A stretch of DNA of 64,000 nucleotides from Onthophagus taurus (GCF_036711975.1 NC_091971.1:2115501-2179500), one strand, 5' to 3'. Numbered from the stretch's first letter, positions 23,001-35,908 are shown. Program-made: numbers and translations. The notes: generated by a model from the sequence alone, not told the origin.

Positions 23001-26000
23001 ACTTAGAATTTTCACATTCATTCATTGTAACAACTTGAATAAATTTCTAAATTAGGAAGGACTTAATTTTTTTGTTGGTTTCGTTTGAGTCATCACGTTT
23101 TAAATTTAACCGGAAGAATCTACATATTTCGTTTGTGGGAAAATAAAGTTATTTAGAAAAAAAAAGCGGACGTTTAATTTCACGTTATTGTGTAACTTTT
23201 TAGTTAATTAAATTAATCTTAGAATATAATAAATATCGGGTGTTAAAAGAAAAATTTTGTAAATAAAATAAATAGCCATTCAAGTTCACAACGGCGTTGC
23301 CTTTCTGGGTCACTCTCGGTTTCAACTTACAAATCCAAGCGAAGGCCAACCTGTTGCCTAAGGTGATATCTTTCGCATGATGAGCATTTTTTTTTTCATT
23401 GCTCATTATAATAGTATCAAATAATTTCTAACCTTATAAAATAACTTATAAATTCCTCTAATTCGAAGTTCTACATTTCGAATTATTCTCTAAGTCGAAT
23501 AATTTTTGTAAGCTCAAGCGTTTTACCAGGTTTCAAATGTGTTCTTATCTTTCTATGTCGGATTTCATGAACTCGAATTTTTTTGTAACTCGAGCTGCAT
23601 TACTATGAAATTACTTCACTTCTATAATGTCGTTAACTTCTATATGTCGATTTTTCCAAAGAATAAACTATTTGAATCCGTTTTGTAAGGCAACTTTTTC
23701 TTATTCCAGTAATTTTATGGTTTAAACTATGAATAAAAATTAAAGTTAACACTAGACCTAGAATTAGGAACGTTCGAGTTTAGCCGTCTTTAGAGACGCA
23801 GGGCTAATCCCGAAGGTTTCTAGCTTAGTTCTAGTGACAGTGCAAATGTAAAACTAGAACTAACACTATACCTAGAACTAGAATCATTTGGGTTTAGCCA
23901 CACGTCTCTAAAGACGGCTAAACCCGAATGATTCTAGTTCTAGGTCTTGTGTTAGTTCTAGTAATAGTGCTAGTGTAAAACTAGAACTAAGTTAATTCTA
24001 GTTAGTTCTAGTTAGTTCTAGTTTTAAATGTTACTCAACGTTAATTTGTTGTATATTTTTATTGAATTAAACTTTTTTATTGAACTATTACAAAAGTTGA
24101 AATATTCTACATTAATCAAAAGATTTCCAAAAATTTAGGTTGGTACCATTTTAGGAAAATTTGTTGTAGATTTAAACGTCAAAATGACGTTTAACGCTAT
24201 GATGACATTTATATGTCAAAATCATTTAATAAATCAGAATATAGTTTTAGTCACTCTTTTTCACGGTAATTTAAAAAATTCTAAATTTAAAATTAATTAA
24301 AATTTAATTTATTTAACTTATATGGCTTTATAAAAAAACTTTACACTTTGTAAAACTGCAACACCACTTAATCCCGTTTACCAACATCAAAAGCGTTACT
24401 CAATTAAATTAAACAACAGATCCAAACTTAATTTACGTTACGTATTTCCCGATCAATTTAATCGGGTAGGGCATATCCGTTTCTAAAAAAAATAATTCAT
24501 TCACAACACACCCTTATTTTGTATGTGTGGTTTCTAAATTTATAACGAAATTTTGTTTTCCGGTTTTGAAAATAACTCGATCTTCCAAGAATATTTATAA
24601 CTCAACATCATGCGTTGATACTATTTAAAGTTAAAAGGCTTCGCTTCATGGCAAAAATTTGAAAAATAAATTGTTTTTTTTTTAATAATTTCAATTTTTT
24701 GTTTGTTTGAAGCAGTACAAACCAACTAAAATTGGTTAACTCCACTTAGTACTCGAATTAATATTGTAAACTGGTTGTAGTAAAACGAATCCGTGTCATT
24801 ATCACTCTATACAAGGTGTCAGTATTAACTGTGTTGCAAAATGTTTGCTGAACGCGATAAACGCTTTGTTTGGTTAACGTATTAAATACTAATTTTTTAC
24901 GTTAAATAATACATACTACACAAAGAAACTTAGTGCTGAATAGTTTGGGGATTTTGTAATCATAATTTACATAAAAGAAAAAGGAGATGAAAATGGGTTA
25001 TTGTTTAATTATTTTAATCTTCAAACAAACATGAATAAGCAATTTAAATATTAACTTTTCCTATCAAAATTAAAATTTTCCAGCTCAATGAATGTTTTTT
25101 ATTCATTCTACAACAAAATTAAATCAACCGAATTGATCACTTAACCATTTGACACCGCAATTGAGTTAGATACTTGAAACGTTTCAATTTCAAAATGTAA
25201 TTTAATTTGTGTCGCTTGGGAGTTGGGAATCACGAGAGTAGACTTATTTAATTACGTTTAACGTTGTCGTTTTCGTTGCAATTTACTCCTCTTTAGATTT
25301 CTCAACTTTGTAACGCAGCGACTGAGAAGCTTCGGATATCGACGTGTTCGTAGCAGTTCAAACCGGTACAAACCGACCAAAAGCAACGTTATACAGGTGC
25401 GTTCCTGGATAATAACGAATTTTTTCAGGAATCTTTTTTAAATATGATTAAACTGGAATATAAATACTTAAAGTTCAAGATTTTGAGTTAATTTGAGTTT
25501 TTAGAACGTTTTTATTGTTCTTTATAAAATATTTGTGAACATTACTTAATTTTTGAATGCGAAAAGAAAGAATAAAGTATTTTAATGTGTACTTTCTAGT
25601 TCTAGGTCTAATGTTAGTTCTAGTGACAGCGCAAGTGTAAAACTAGAACTAACACTATACCTAGAACTAGAATCATTCGGGTTTAGCCGCACGTCTCTAA
25701 AGACGGCTAAACCTGAATGATTCTTGTTCTAGGTTAGTGTTAATTCTACATAGTAAGAGTGCTAAAGTAAAACTAGAACTAACACTAGACCTAGAACTAG
25801 AAAGTTTGGGGTTTAGCCGTGCGTCGTCAGAGTCATCTAGTTTTAGATGTTACTCAGCGTTAGTTTGTTCTATATTTTTATTGAATTAAACTATCTTTAA
25901 TGAACTATTACAAAAGTTGAAATATTGAAACATTCATCAAATGATTTCCAAAAATTTAGGTTGGTACCATTTTAGGAAAATTTTTAGTAGATTTAAACGT

Positions 26001-27748
26001 CAAAATGACATTTAACGCTACGATGACATTTGTATCTCAAAATCATTTAAAAAATCAAAATTTAGTTTTAATTTAATAATAAATAATGGATTTTTTTAGG
26101 AATATTTTTTAAATATGATTAAACAAGAATATAAATACTTAAAGTTCAAGATTTTGAGTTTTTAGAACAATTTTATTGTTCTTTTTGTAAACATTACTTA
26201 ATTTTTGGATTTAGCACGTCAGAATTCGATTAATAGAACGTGATCACCATTTTTATGAACGAATTTACTAGGTCATGGTGTTTTCCTTTAATATCAACGC
26301 TTCATTTATCATTTAGAACACGGTCTCTATTATTAACTCACAATTATTAAATGAAAATTAGTACCCCATAAAATTACTTTTTCGAAATCGATATCTAATT
26401 AAAGAAAAAGTGTCAACGTGTATCCAACAAACAACATCGTCTTATAAATAGAATTTTCTCGTTGGTTTTCCATTAATAACGTTTGGGAATTAGCCAAAAG
26501 TAAAACGTTACGAACGCACATTATTGTGAATAATTAAAATTTTCTAATTATCGTTTTTCTTTTATAGGTAAACTATTAATATTTTACGGATTATTCTACA
26601 TAGTATTAGGTGCAATGTTTGCGATATGTATGCAAGGTCTCTTCGCGACGTTAGATGACACACAACCATCATGGATTTTGGATAGAAGCTTGATAGGAAC
26701 GAATCCTGGAATGGGTTTTCGACCATTACCTGATCGTGCTGAAGAAGGCGCTTTAATTGCGTTTAATTCAAAGGATGGTACAACTGCGGATAAATATGTA
26801 AACTTATTAAACGTCTTCCTTAAAGGTTTGATGAACATTTTATAATTGAGTTTGGATCGTTATGATTCATTCTTTTAGATTATATGAACGATAGTCTCGG
26901 TACAAATAGAGAACCATGTGATTTTGATAAACGTCCTGGTGAAGGAAAAGTTTGTGATGTAGATATGAAACAATTCATGCCTTGTACTCCTGAAAATGGA
27001 TACGGTTACAATACTTCTTCCCCTTGTATTTTCCTTAAGCTAAATAGAATATTTGGATGGGTACCTGAATATTATAATGATATAGACAATCTTCCAAGTG
27101 ATATGCCAATTGATTTAGTTGAACATATTAAGAAGGAATACGCCCAAGTAAGTTATACATTTTTTTTGACATCAAAATTCAACTTTCAATTTTAGTCAAT
27201 CTAATAAAATCTCATTATTTACTTTGATTTTCTGTTGTAGGATAAACGAAGAGCTAACCAAGTATGGGTTTCATGTAAAGGTGAAAAATCTGTTGATGAA
27301 GAAAATATAAATGACGGAAACACTCCAAATTTCGAGTATTATCCGCGAGGATTTGCTAGTTATTATTATCCGTTTGAAAACGTAAAGAACTATTTAAGTC
27401 CTTTAATAGCGGTCAGAGTTTTGAATATTAAACGTAAGTAATTTACTTACCTATGATTTCACTGAAAAGATCTTCATAACAACTTCATTTCCATCTAAAT
27501 CACTATTAAGTTCACATTTTCAATGTTTTTAATTAACTAACAAAATTAATCACTCATTCATAACAGAAATTGTTAAATTAAATTTATTATGAGTTTATTT
27601 TGATGTATTTTACTAATAATTTTTTTCTTTAATTTCAGCGAGTATATTGGTTAATATAGAATGTCGAGCTTGGGCGAAAAATATTATATACGTGGGCAGC
27701 TATCGTGATAGACGAGGATCGGTGCACTTTGAACTTATGCGAGATTAA
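20065..27748 (+). CDS. nrv: Na+/K+-ATPase beta subunit (nervana family), gene 3, 322 aa
   Basis: Five exons: 20065-20203, 26568-26825, 26879-27147, 27241-27433 and 27639-27748, all in phase, giving 322 residues. Exon 1 encodes a ~46-residue cytosolic tail ending NTILGRTGKGW. Exon 2 has the membrane span (KLLIFYGLFYIVLGAMFAI), then ATLDDTQPSW and NPGMGFRPLP. Exon 3 has PGEGKVCDVD and SPCIFLKLNRIFGWVPEYY. Exon 4 has VWVSCKGE and YYYPFENVKNYLSPLIAV. Exon 5 has NIECRAWAKNI and RRGSVHFELMRD. Six ectodomain Cys pair as in the family; NDS and NTS are candidate glycosylation sites. The length is close to Drosophila Nrv2, but orthology needs a tree. A 6.4-kb first intron separates tail and body. The gene converges on gene 4, with about 460 bases between stop codons. 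Confidence 0.94.
21976..22007. repeat. 32-bp palindrome
   Basis: Arms ATGAAGTGATATA and TATATCACTTCAT are exact reverse complements around a TTTAAT loop. No flanking duplication or coding link is visible. Confidence 0.7.
23740..24245 (+). repeat. Composite A+B repeat
   Basis: Begins with two facing module A hairpins (TTTAGCCGTCTTTAGAGACG, then GGGTTTAGCCACACGTCTCT pairing with AGACGGCTAAACCC). A TTGAATTAAACT spacer follows, then the module B core (TTTAGGTTGGTACCATTTTA, AAACGTCAAAATGACGTTT). One of the clearest full-length examples. Confidence 0.85.
25595..26085 (+). repeat. Composite A+B repeat
   Basis: Same plan as 23740-24245: GTTCTAG repeats, the hairpin GGGTTTAGCCGCACGTCTCT with its partner AGACGGCTAAACC, the TTGAATTAAACT spacer, then TTTAGGTTGGTACCATTTTA. 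Short unique flanks repeat on both sides (GAATATAAATACTTAAAG at about 25456 and 26128; GATTTTGAGTT nearby), which suggests a locally duplicated target. Confidence 0.8.
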
Positions 27749-28212
27749 TTTAAATTATTTCACCCTTGTTTTTATTTTCCTTTTTTTGTGATTTTTTTAA
27801 ATAGTTTTATAACGTTTCGTTTAGGCTTTAGTACTTATTAAAAAAAAATAATAAGGAACGCGATTAATAACTTATTGTTAGAAAGTTAGTTCAATGTTTA
27901 CAAAAGAAAACCTTAATATTTGTGTCATATTAGTTTATTTACAAAAAAAATACGGAGTTAGTGCGCGCGAAAAGATGAGTTTTAATTTGTTTTGTGTAAA
28001 AGGCGCGTTAAGTTAAAAAGAACTTAATGAAAAATTTCTTAGGTGCCTTCTTCTAAATCAAAAGCGTCAAGATTTTATAATTTTTTTTGTTAGATTTTTG
28101 AAAAATTAAATATACATATTATATTTTTATGTACCACCTTTCTTTTAAACTCTATTGAAATCATATTAAACAAATGTACTACTAGAAAATAAAAATTAAA
28201 TGTTATCTATAT

Positions 28213-29914
28213 TTATTCTGCGTTTTCATGGTCTAAATAAATATAAAAAATCACTGAATGTTGAATTGGATCCTTCATATTTTCAATGTCGATAATTTTG
28301 CATTTAATCCCAATCAACAATCCTCCTTAAAAAATGATTTTGTTTAAATAGAAGCGGATATAGGATTATCTTACGTGTTATATTTTTGAATTGTACACCA
28401 ATAATTGGCCGAAGATAATCATCTGATCCATCATAAGGAAAAAAATATTCTCTAAATCCATTGAAAGGATAATAAATAACTTTTCCCATATGTTCCTCAT
28501 CAAAGTAAGTTAAACCTTCGCAATAAACTCCAATCTAATGAAATAAAATCTAAAAAACTAGAACTAAAACTAGACCTAGAAAGTTTCCTTTTAAACGTCA
28601 ATTTGACAATTAAACGTCAACATTGTTAAAAATGATCTTAAAAAACTCAAAAATCAGTTAATTTAATGAAAAAAATATGATCGAAAAACTAAAAGTAGCG
28701 AAATATATTACTATAAATGAAAAAAGTTATTAATAAAAGTGGTGAGAAATACTTGACATTCATCAAAAGATTTCCAAAAATTTAGGTTGGTACCATTTTA
28801 GGAAAATTTTATTTAAACGTCAAAATGACGTTTAACGTTACGATGACATTTATATGTCAAAATCGTTAAAAAAATCAGAATTTAGTTTTAATTTAATAAA
28901 AATACACAAGAATCTAACGCTGAACAGAACTAAAACTAACATTAGAACTTATAAAACAAAATCTAATTTACCATATTACTCAGGTTAGTTTCATTAGATG
29001 TTCCAGAAAATCTTTCATTTCTTTCTTGAAATTGAAACGTTTTCTTTCGTTTTCTCGACGGTTTCCAATCTTCTATCTAAAAATGATTGTTTATGATTAT
29101 TTATTATTACATACTTTTAAATTAAACTTTCCATATTTAATTTCAAGTACACGCAAGGATTATATTCGCGAAAACCATAATCACTACTAGAATTTCCACA
29201 AGGTCCTAAATCAGATTTGTTAAATAAACAATATTGTCCTTCTTTAATCGGGTGTTTTTCGCAATTAACGTGTATTTTAGATTCATGTTTATCATAAGCT
29301 ACAAAAAAAAATTTAACAACATTTATTTCTTATATACATATATATTTTTTAAATACGTTTTAGAAAATTATGAATCAATTCTGTATATTTTTCAGTATGG
29401 ATAATATTTTTCTGGGAATCGGCTTTTCTTGTATAATAAATTAAAAGGCCTGAATCTGTAGGTATTCGAGGGTATATGGTGAGTGCTAAAAAAAGCTTTA
29501 AAAAAGAAACTTAAAACAATTTATTTGTTTTATTACCTGGACTTATATCGCCCATAAGATCGGTTTTAGGAAACAATGGTTCCGATTTATTTTTCATTAA
29601 AGTCTGAAGGATCACAGACAATAAACCAGCAAAAAGAACCATAAGAATACTCAAAAATATCAGGTAATAAGTTATTAAAATAACTAAAATTTGGTTTTAA
29701 ATAATAAATAATTTAATGAAAATGCAATCTCACCCCAATTTTGAAACGTTCTTAAACAAACTGTATGTTCTTTCTTGTTATAAATAAATTTCCCTATATT
29801 TTCCAATTTCTGTTTTGTTCTGTGTTTATTAGTTTTTTGTCCTCCTGGATTTGGATGATTAGCATGTGGGTTTGGATGCGAAAAAGTTGTATCTGTATGA
29901 GACGTAAAATTCAT
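28213..29914 (-). CDS. Divergent Na+/K+-ATPase beta-subunit-like protein, gene 4, 333 aa
   Basis: Seven minus-strand exons: 29914-29734, 29683-29537, 29485-29357, 29298-29128, 29072-28972, 28534-28375 and 28325-28213. They join in phase to 333 residues. Exon 1 encodes a His/Pro/Asn-rich ~60-residue tail ending TFQNWG. Exon 2 holds the membrane span (LITYYLIFLSILMVLFAG). Family landmarks remain but have drifted: NPCVYLKLN, IGVYCEG, YYPFNGFREYFFPYDG, DDYLRPIIGVQF and GLLIGIKCK. All six ectodomain Cys are kept. The usual GW.PEYY segment is replaced by a basic stretch (DWKPSRKRKKTFQF), and the normal RGSVHFEL ending is lost. Sequons NSS, NET, NLS and NIT are present. Introns are more numerous than in genes 1-3, and two donors (GTTTAA, GTATTT) are weak. 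Divergent nervana-like genes are known in flies; the function here is unknown. Exon chain moderately sure. Confidence 0.82.
28541..28965 (+). repeat. Module B repeat inside an intron of gene 4
   Basis: Lies in the intron between exons 5 and 6 of gene 4, beginning a few bases beyond the exon 6 acceptor. Contains AAACGTCAATTTGACAATTA, TTTAGGTTGGTACCATTTTA and AAACGTCAAAATGACGTTT, with short CTAGAAC pieces at both ends. It nearly fills the intron, the other introns of this gene being about 50-60 bases except one of 437 bases here. Confidence 0.8.
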
Positions 29915-31569
29915 TATGAATTTAAAACGATTTTATTTAGATCTTTTTCATTGATTATGGTTTGTCATAAGCTGACATAATAATTTTGACTTAGACCTAC
30001 ACTCTCATTTTATTATATCTTTTTTTAATCGTGTTTAGATATTTTCAAAGTAACTTTGGAAACAGAATGGGCCTCAAATACTTTGATAGTGACAAAGACC
30101 AACTCAACCCAACCCCAACTCATATAGCTAAGCAGACTACAATGCTCAATATCTTATTAAAATCATTTTTTTCACTGCCAAACAATCATTCGCAATAAAT
30201 ACAATCATTAAGTAAAGTTCTGGCAGATCCTAATTTGTTTCGCCTTCGCTTAATTCAGCAGAAATCATCCCCATAGCGATTTGATTCCGAATTTCGCCTC
30301 AGAGTCAAGTATTATCCAAAAGATCTGATTCTGCGATTAGCCGCCTTAACTTTATAACTCACATTACGAAAACGTACTTGAAGAACAAATGAGTGGGCGT
30401 TTCAATTTTCCAAATTGCTCGCTACCAGAATTGCAATCTCCCAAGATATTGGATAACAAGTTCAATTCTATGTGACGTAAAGCTGGATTATACAAATTAG
30501 ATAACTTAAGGATGTTTTCTTCTATTTACCTTTCAATCTTCTTAAATTTGACAAATATCTGTTGTAATATTGAACGAAGGCTGAAGTAATGATCAAATCA
30601 TGTTTTGAATTCAGTCATTGAGGAACTAAATTCTTCGCCATTTCCATTGAGCATGCAACTGGACGAGAGTACAGATGTGTCACAATGTAGCCAGCTCGCA
30701 TTAGTGTAAAGATTCCTAATATCACAATAACTCATTGCTTCTTATACCTGAATTTCTACAGATACATCAAAACAATTAAAATAAATTAACTACAAAATTA
30801 TTTTTAATGATCTTATGGTTCAATTGCCAAAAGAATAATTTATATTAATTAAAATATTCAAATAAAGATTTGTTTTAGATCGTGTTTACACACAACACTT
30901 AAAATAGATGTTGATTCAAAGGCCTATTTACGTTTTTTTGCACGATTACAACACGTTCTCTTCGTATGCTTGACATATAGGAAAAAAGTAACAAAATATA
31001 ATTCAAAAATCATAAAATTAACTGTAAATATAGCTCGTATAAAATAAAACCGTTAAAATAAGCTAGATTAAATTGGGTTAGTTTCGTACGGTTTTAGAAC
31101 GAAACTTTTCAATTGCCAACAAGACTATTTACTTTGCCAACAATTTTAACTGTGACAACCATAAAATATGATCATAAAACGAAGATTTTACAAAATTTTA
31201 AGGATTCTTTAAACATTTTAAATTAAAAATGTTAATTTAAAAAAAAATTAAGTATGGTTGGTTGCCTAATTTCTTTTTTAATATTAATAAATCTTTTTAT
31301 AACATGATTAGTATAAAATTAAAAAAAATATATTTTTTGTTTATTTAATTTATTTAATCCGTATTAATTATAAACCATAAAAAGATCGTATTTAAATTAA
31401 TTTAAATTTAAATTATAGTATCTAAATTCTTCGTGAGATGGCACTTTCTTTTAAAGTGTAATTTGGGTTGCCTATTTTAAATGTTTACTGATTTCGAAGA
31501 GGTTTGTTGTCAGAATTGATGTTACCAAGTGATCATCTGTCAGTTTTTCTAACCCACAATTCGTTCGCG
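29915..31569. other. Intergenic between gene 4 and the skywalker locus
   Basis: About 30060-30720 is less AT-rich than usual and includes a possible hAT transposase scrap (30641-30709); it is probably old transposon DNA. From 30720 to 31440 I see only AT-rich sequence. Confidence 0.4.
30641..30709 (+). pseudogene. Possible hAT-type transposase remnant
   Basis: The frame reads FPLSMQLDESTDVSQCSQL followed by ALV and a stop. The string QLDESTDVS resembles the L-D-E-S-T-D motif with the first catalytic Asp of hAT-derived transposases of the ZBED5/FAM200 type. Only about 22 residues match, and I could not extend it with confidence on either side. Confidence 0.4.
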
Positions 31570-32026
31570 ATTGTGTAGCAACTTTAGAGAGAAGACCGCG
31601 TGACTACGAGAGTGTCACACGTGCCCGGTGTCGTCTGTTGTACGACTTGCATTCAGTCGAAGAGAACCTACAGATTCGGAGAGAGGTTTATTTTTAGACA
31701 TCGCACCTAACCCCAGTTTAGTTGTAATACAGCCGCGGAATAAAACGTTTAGTTCCCCGCCCGATATGAAATAAACAGTTTTTTTTCTTGTATTGGATAA
31801 AATTTTATTCGAGAAAGATCCCTAAAAATCTGGAGAGGTGATTTCTTTTTCCCCGGTTTACGGTTTAGTGGTGTGAAGTTAGCGGCGCAAAATAAATGTG
31901 ACACATCTGTTAAAAAAGTGTATTATCAAATCAGTGGCCGCTGCTGTCTTGTAGCAATTTGGCGCAAATGTCTGGAAACGGTGTGGGTCTACAAATTATT
32001 CAAGATTAGGCTACGTCTGAAACGGG
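31570..32026 (+). promoter_or_regulatory. Probable noncoding first exon and promoter region
   Basis: A block clearly richer in GC and CG than its flanks, ending in an excellent splice donor (AAACGG then GTAAGTAC at 32027). It has no long coding frame beginning with ATG that fits a known protein. It lies upstream of the skywalker exons on the same strand, so a 5' UTR exon of that gene is the simplest reading. The start of the block is approximate. Confidence 0.5.
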
Positions 32027-35000
32027 TAAGTACTTTAATTTCGCGTTTTAGAAGAGGAGGAGTTTATTAAAAGTTGGGCGAGGGTGGTCGTGTTTTAGTA
32101 TTCTTTAATCGGCGACACACATATTATCTACTTAGTAGCAATTTCCTTCGTGTTATTGTCGTATTATTGTTCGTAATTCGGCCCTCACTTATTGTTACGT
32201 ATTACTACATATCTCCGACTCTGGCGCGATTTAATAACATTACTCCATTTATCATCGATCTATATTCAATATTAATGCGTTTTTCATTGAATTATTTGGA
32301 ATTTGAAGACGTTAACTTGTTATCACCCTATTCCATACAACTTAATTTACAAATAGAGTCGATTTAGTGTTATAACGCATGCGCACAACAATAACAACCC
32401 TGTCATATGACAAGATTATGGAACTTTATACAGGAGGTTTACGTTTCTCAGTTACGCCCGGCGTTTTTTTTTTAATCAAATATTCTTAGTATAGTGCTTA
32501 GTGACCTATAACTAAAATACAACCTTTTTTGTTACACCAGCTGCGTAACATTTTCGTAAGTAACAATTTTTTTTATCATTTCCTCTGTCTATTGATTTCT
32601 GGAGTTATTGACTTAAAAAAGGTTTTTTAAAACTCTGGCCAATGAACTTTAAAATTTATTATTGAAAACGTTGTTGATATTTCTTCATCGATCCACAATT
32701 GGTTTTGATTTAATTGTTATGAGAATTTTGCCAGCCACTAGGTTTGCAAATGATGAATGACTTGTTGTTCAAACTGTTTGTAGTTATTTATAAAACAGTC
32801 CTATTATTGTTGTTTTTCGTTTTAACCTATCTCACAATTATATTCATTGTTAACTTGTAATACATGTTTTTACTGTTTGTTTTGGTTTGTTCATTGATGT
32901 GTGTATTAAAATGATTAAAATAAAAAAAATGTATAAATTATTTGACTTTTTTTAAGTATTATGATTCATATGTACAATTTTGAAAGTGTTTCAAGTCAAA
33001 GTCCTTGAATAGTGGGAAAAATGAGTACTCATTTAATACTTATCATATCATTAAGATATTATGATGTGATTAATCTTTATAATCTGAAAAGCAAAATTTT
33101 TAATCTAATCTTTAAAAATTATATATTTTTTTTGTATTAAATAATTTGAAAAGTTTATTAGAATTTTTTGACATTATTCACTTTTACTTGTGTGAAGTTA
33201 GCAATGACAATTTAAAAAACGTCATAATTTTTTGACCAAGTTAAATATTTCTATATAAATGATGATAAGTGCAGATATATTAATTAGTTTAATTCCTCGG
33301 ATTTCTTAGTAATGAAATATATGACGTTATTCAGTCGTATCCCAACCATTCCTATTTGTACCTTGCAGTAACCAGCCCATAACCAAACAACGCGTAGTGG
33401 TATGACTGACGTCTCAATTTGAGATAAAATCTTAAAAATTACTTTTTATGGTTTAACTATTATCCGTGCCAAAAGTCAAGGTCACTCAGTTTAGAGTTCA
33501 ATGAGAAAATTGGTTATCTCCTAACGTAAGGTAGTTTGCGAAAAATGTTAAGATAGAAAAGTTTTAGTGTTATTTAAAATCTATTACAATAATGACAGAT
33601 TAAGTATACAGGTTAGTCAAAAAGTTATGATGAAACAAAGTTTCGTTTTCTTCCTTATTGTGTTGTTATTCGCTATTTTCTTTGTTTAAACTACATTAAT
33701 AATATTTTAGGGATAAATTAGATTTAATTCTAAACAAATTCCATTTTAATTAGGCTCTGATTTAAAAAACTCTCCCTGTACATTCATCGTTTTACAAAAA
33801 TAGACCTACTAAATATCGAGTGTAAAAATAGTTTAATTTTTTGGGTCACTGTCCTGGAAAATATCTTTGTAACCATGTCATGTTTTGTATCAAATGAAAG
33901 GTTTTTGGATGATGATTAGTAATTTTTAAATAATTTTTTAATTTAATCAAAATTCGTAATTTTCCATTTTATAAAAGAAAGAATTAAAACAATTACTTAT
34001 TGTTAGTCAGAATAAACCTCTTCATTTTATCTGTTTGGAAGAAAATAAATAAATAGAATGATTACATCATTATTTTTTTTGATTGATCGTTTAAATGGTT
34101 TAATGTAAATTAATTGGCGTATTATCTTTCGTTATTAAATAAGATTTTTTTTGCTAACAAAAATATGAATAATTCTTGGAGGAAAAACACTGCCTTTTAG
34201 ATAAGAATTTGTACACAAAATATTTTGGCAGTATTATCTGCCAGACGATTGCAAAAATGATGACTGCTTGGTATTTATATTGCGTGGACGTTATCATTAT
34301 TTTTTTTACAAAAAAAAAGCTATGTTTAGAACTTTTCAAAAAAAACACTGAGACGATGTTTTTAATTAAGTATTTTTCGATTATTTTATTTTTAACGATA
34401 TCAACATCAACAATAACAATGCAAACTGTTTTTTTTGTCTTTTATTCGTCGGACTATCATTTTAATGGTTTTATTATTAGCGTTTCAGATAAATTTTAAT
34501 TGCTTTAACAGCATCCATTTTAGCACTAATAAATTTAATTTAATACTCATCGTCAGTTTAGATAAAACCACAATTTATGTGTATACATTGGTCTATATTA
34601 CTTATATGTGTATTTTTTTGTTATATTAATAATTAAAAATTAAGTTGTTATCAATACAGATAATAATGAATATGAAAAACAAAAAATTGTGTAACATTCT
34701 AAAAATAACCGAAAGAATCACGTGAGTGATGTTGTGCACTCAATCGGATATTAGTTTATGCGAAAAAAGTTAACCTCTTTGAGGTGAGGAAAGCCGGAAT
34801 TTATTTGAGAACATCTCAAGTTTTCAAAAAGAAGAGGAACAAACTCAGTCGAACGCCATAAAACATAAAACTAATATTTAAATTTTCTCGGTGAATTTAT
34901 GAGCCACGGCAAGAACCCGTAAACATAGTGAGTCGAGGTCATTCCATGAAAAAAAAATTTCCTAGGCAAGAAATGAAATGGACTATAAATATTTCCACAT

Positions 35001-35908
35001 TTCGTCGATTGATGCAAACAAATCAAGCGGTAAAAATATACTTTTATTATTAGATATCCGTCAAAAACGAAATATTTAGGATTAATAATATATATAATAA
35101 TATTTTTCTACACAAAGAACTTTTAGCTTTATTAATTATGGATAAATATTAATGTTAATGCTCATAAGTGGAACAAAATAAGTGAACAAAATCTAGTTCG
35201 ATGAACCGTTCCGGTGTAAAAAAAGCGCAATATCGAGCTTCTTCGCCGATCGTCCGAAATCGCGTACAATTTTTCATTATACCTGTGATGATTAGTATAC
35301 GAGCGAGAGAAAAAATTTGAAATTACCACACATTATAAAGAATTAAACTTCGCGTCCAACGAAGGTGATCCCGATTTTTTCTATGGAGTAATTTCTTTGT
35401 TATTCGCGTTCAAAGTGAGCGTCAAAAACTTTTGAATCCGATAATAATTATGGCGATTTCAGGTTTGGAAGCAAAATTCATTTCTAATAAGATTTCTTCA
35501 AACAAAATAAAAAAATAAGAGTTTTAAAACAATAGATGTTCCCGACGTCGCGACGCATTTTTCAGATGTCATGAATATGATGAGATCACCATCTCGAAGA
35601 AATATTTTAAGATTCGTCAAGCCGCTTAAAAATCGGACATTTTTTGTTTAATCGATGGGAAATTACTCAAATGAGCCGTTACAAATAAAAAAAACGTGCG
35701 GAAAAGTGTAAAACGACGAAAGTTACGTCACTTTCCCTAACGTTATCAACCATGCTAACCATGAATTTTCTGAACACCACCGGTAATACCAATCCTATCC
35801 CTTTTTATTTTCACAGTCAAGTGAATAATATTACTCCGATAAAATTAAAAATAAAATAATTTTTACAAAAATTTATGAAAGAATTAACTTGATTTGTTAT
35901 TGTTAAAA

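Larger units (their letters stand above)
20204..26567. other. First intron of beta-subunit gene 3
   Basis: A 6.4-kb intron with a GTAAGT donor at 20204 and a TTTTATAG acceptor ending at 26567. It contains two composite A+B repeats (23740-24245, 25595-26085) and a short perfect-arm palindrome (21976-22007). About 25280-25395 is CG-richer than its surroundings and ends ATACAG before GTGCGT. It might be an alternative noncoding first exon, but that is a guess. Confidence 0.5.

Noticed and set aside
23200-23406. Minus-strand frame containing DITLGNRLAFAWICKLKPR
   Set aside because: The middle looks more protein-like than its surroundings, but I cannot match it to a family, and the ends are low-complexity. 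Possibly a processed scrap; not supported as a gene.
34154-34629. Overlapping frames of 64-107 codons on both strands
   Set aside because: Phe/Ile/Lys-rich chance frames in AT-rich DNA; none has a domain or splice logic.
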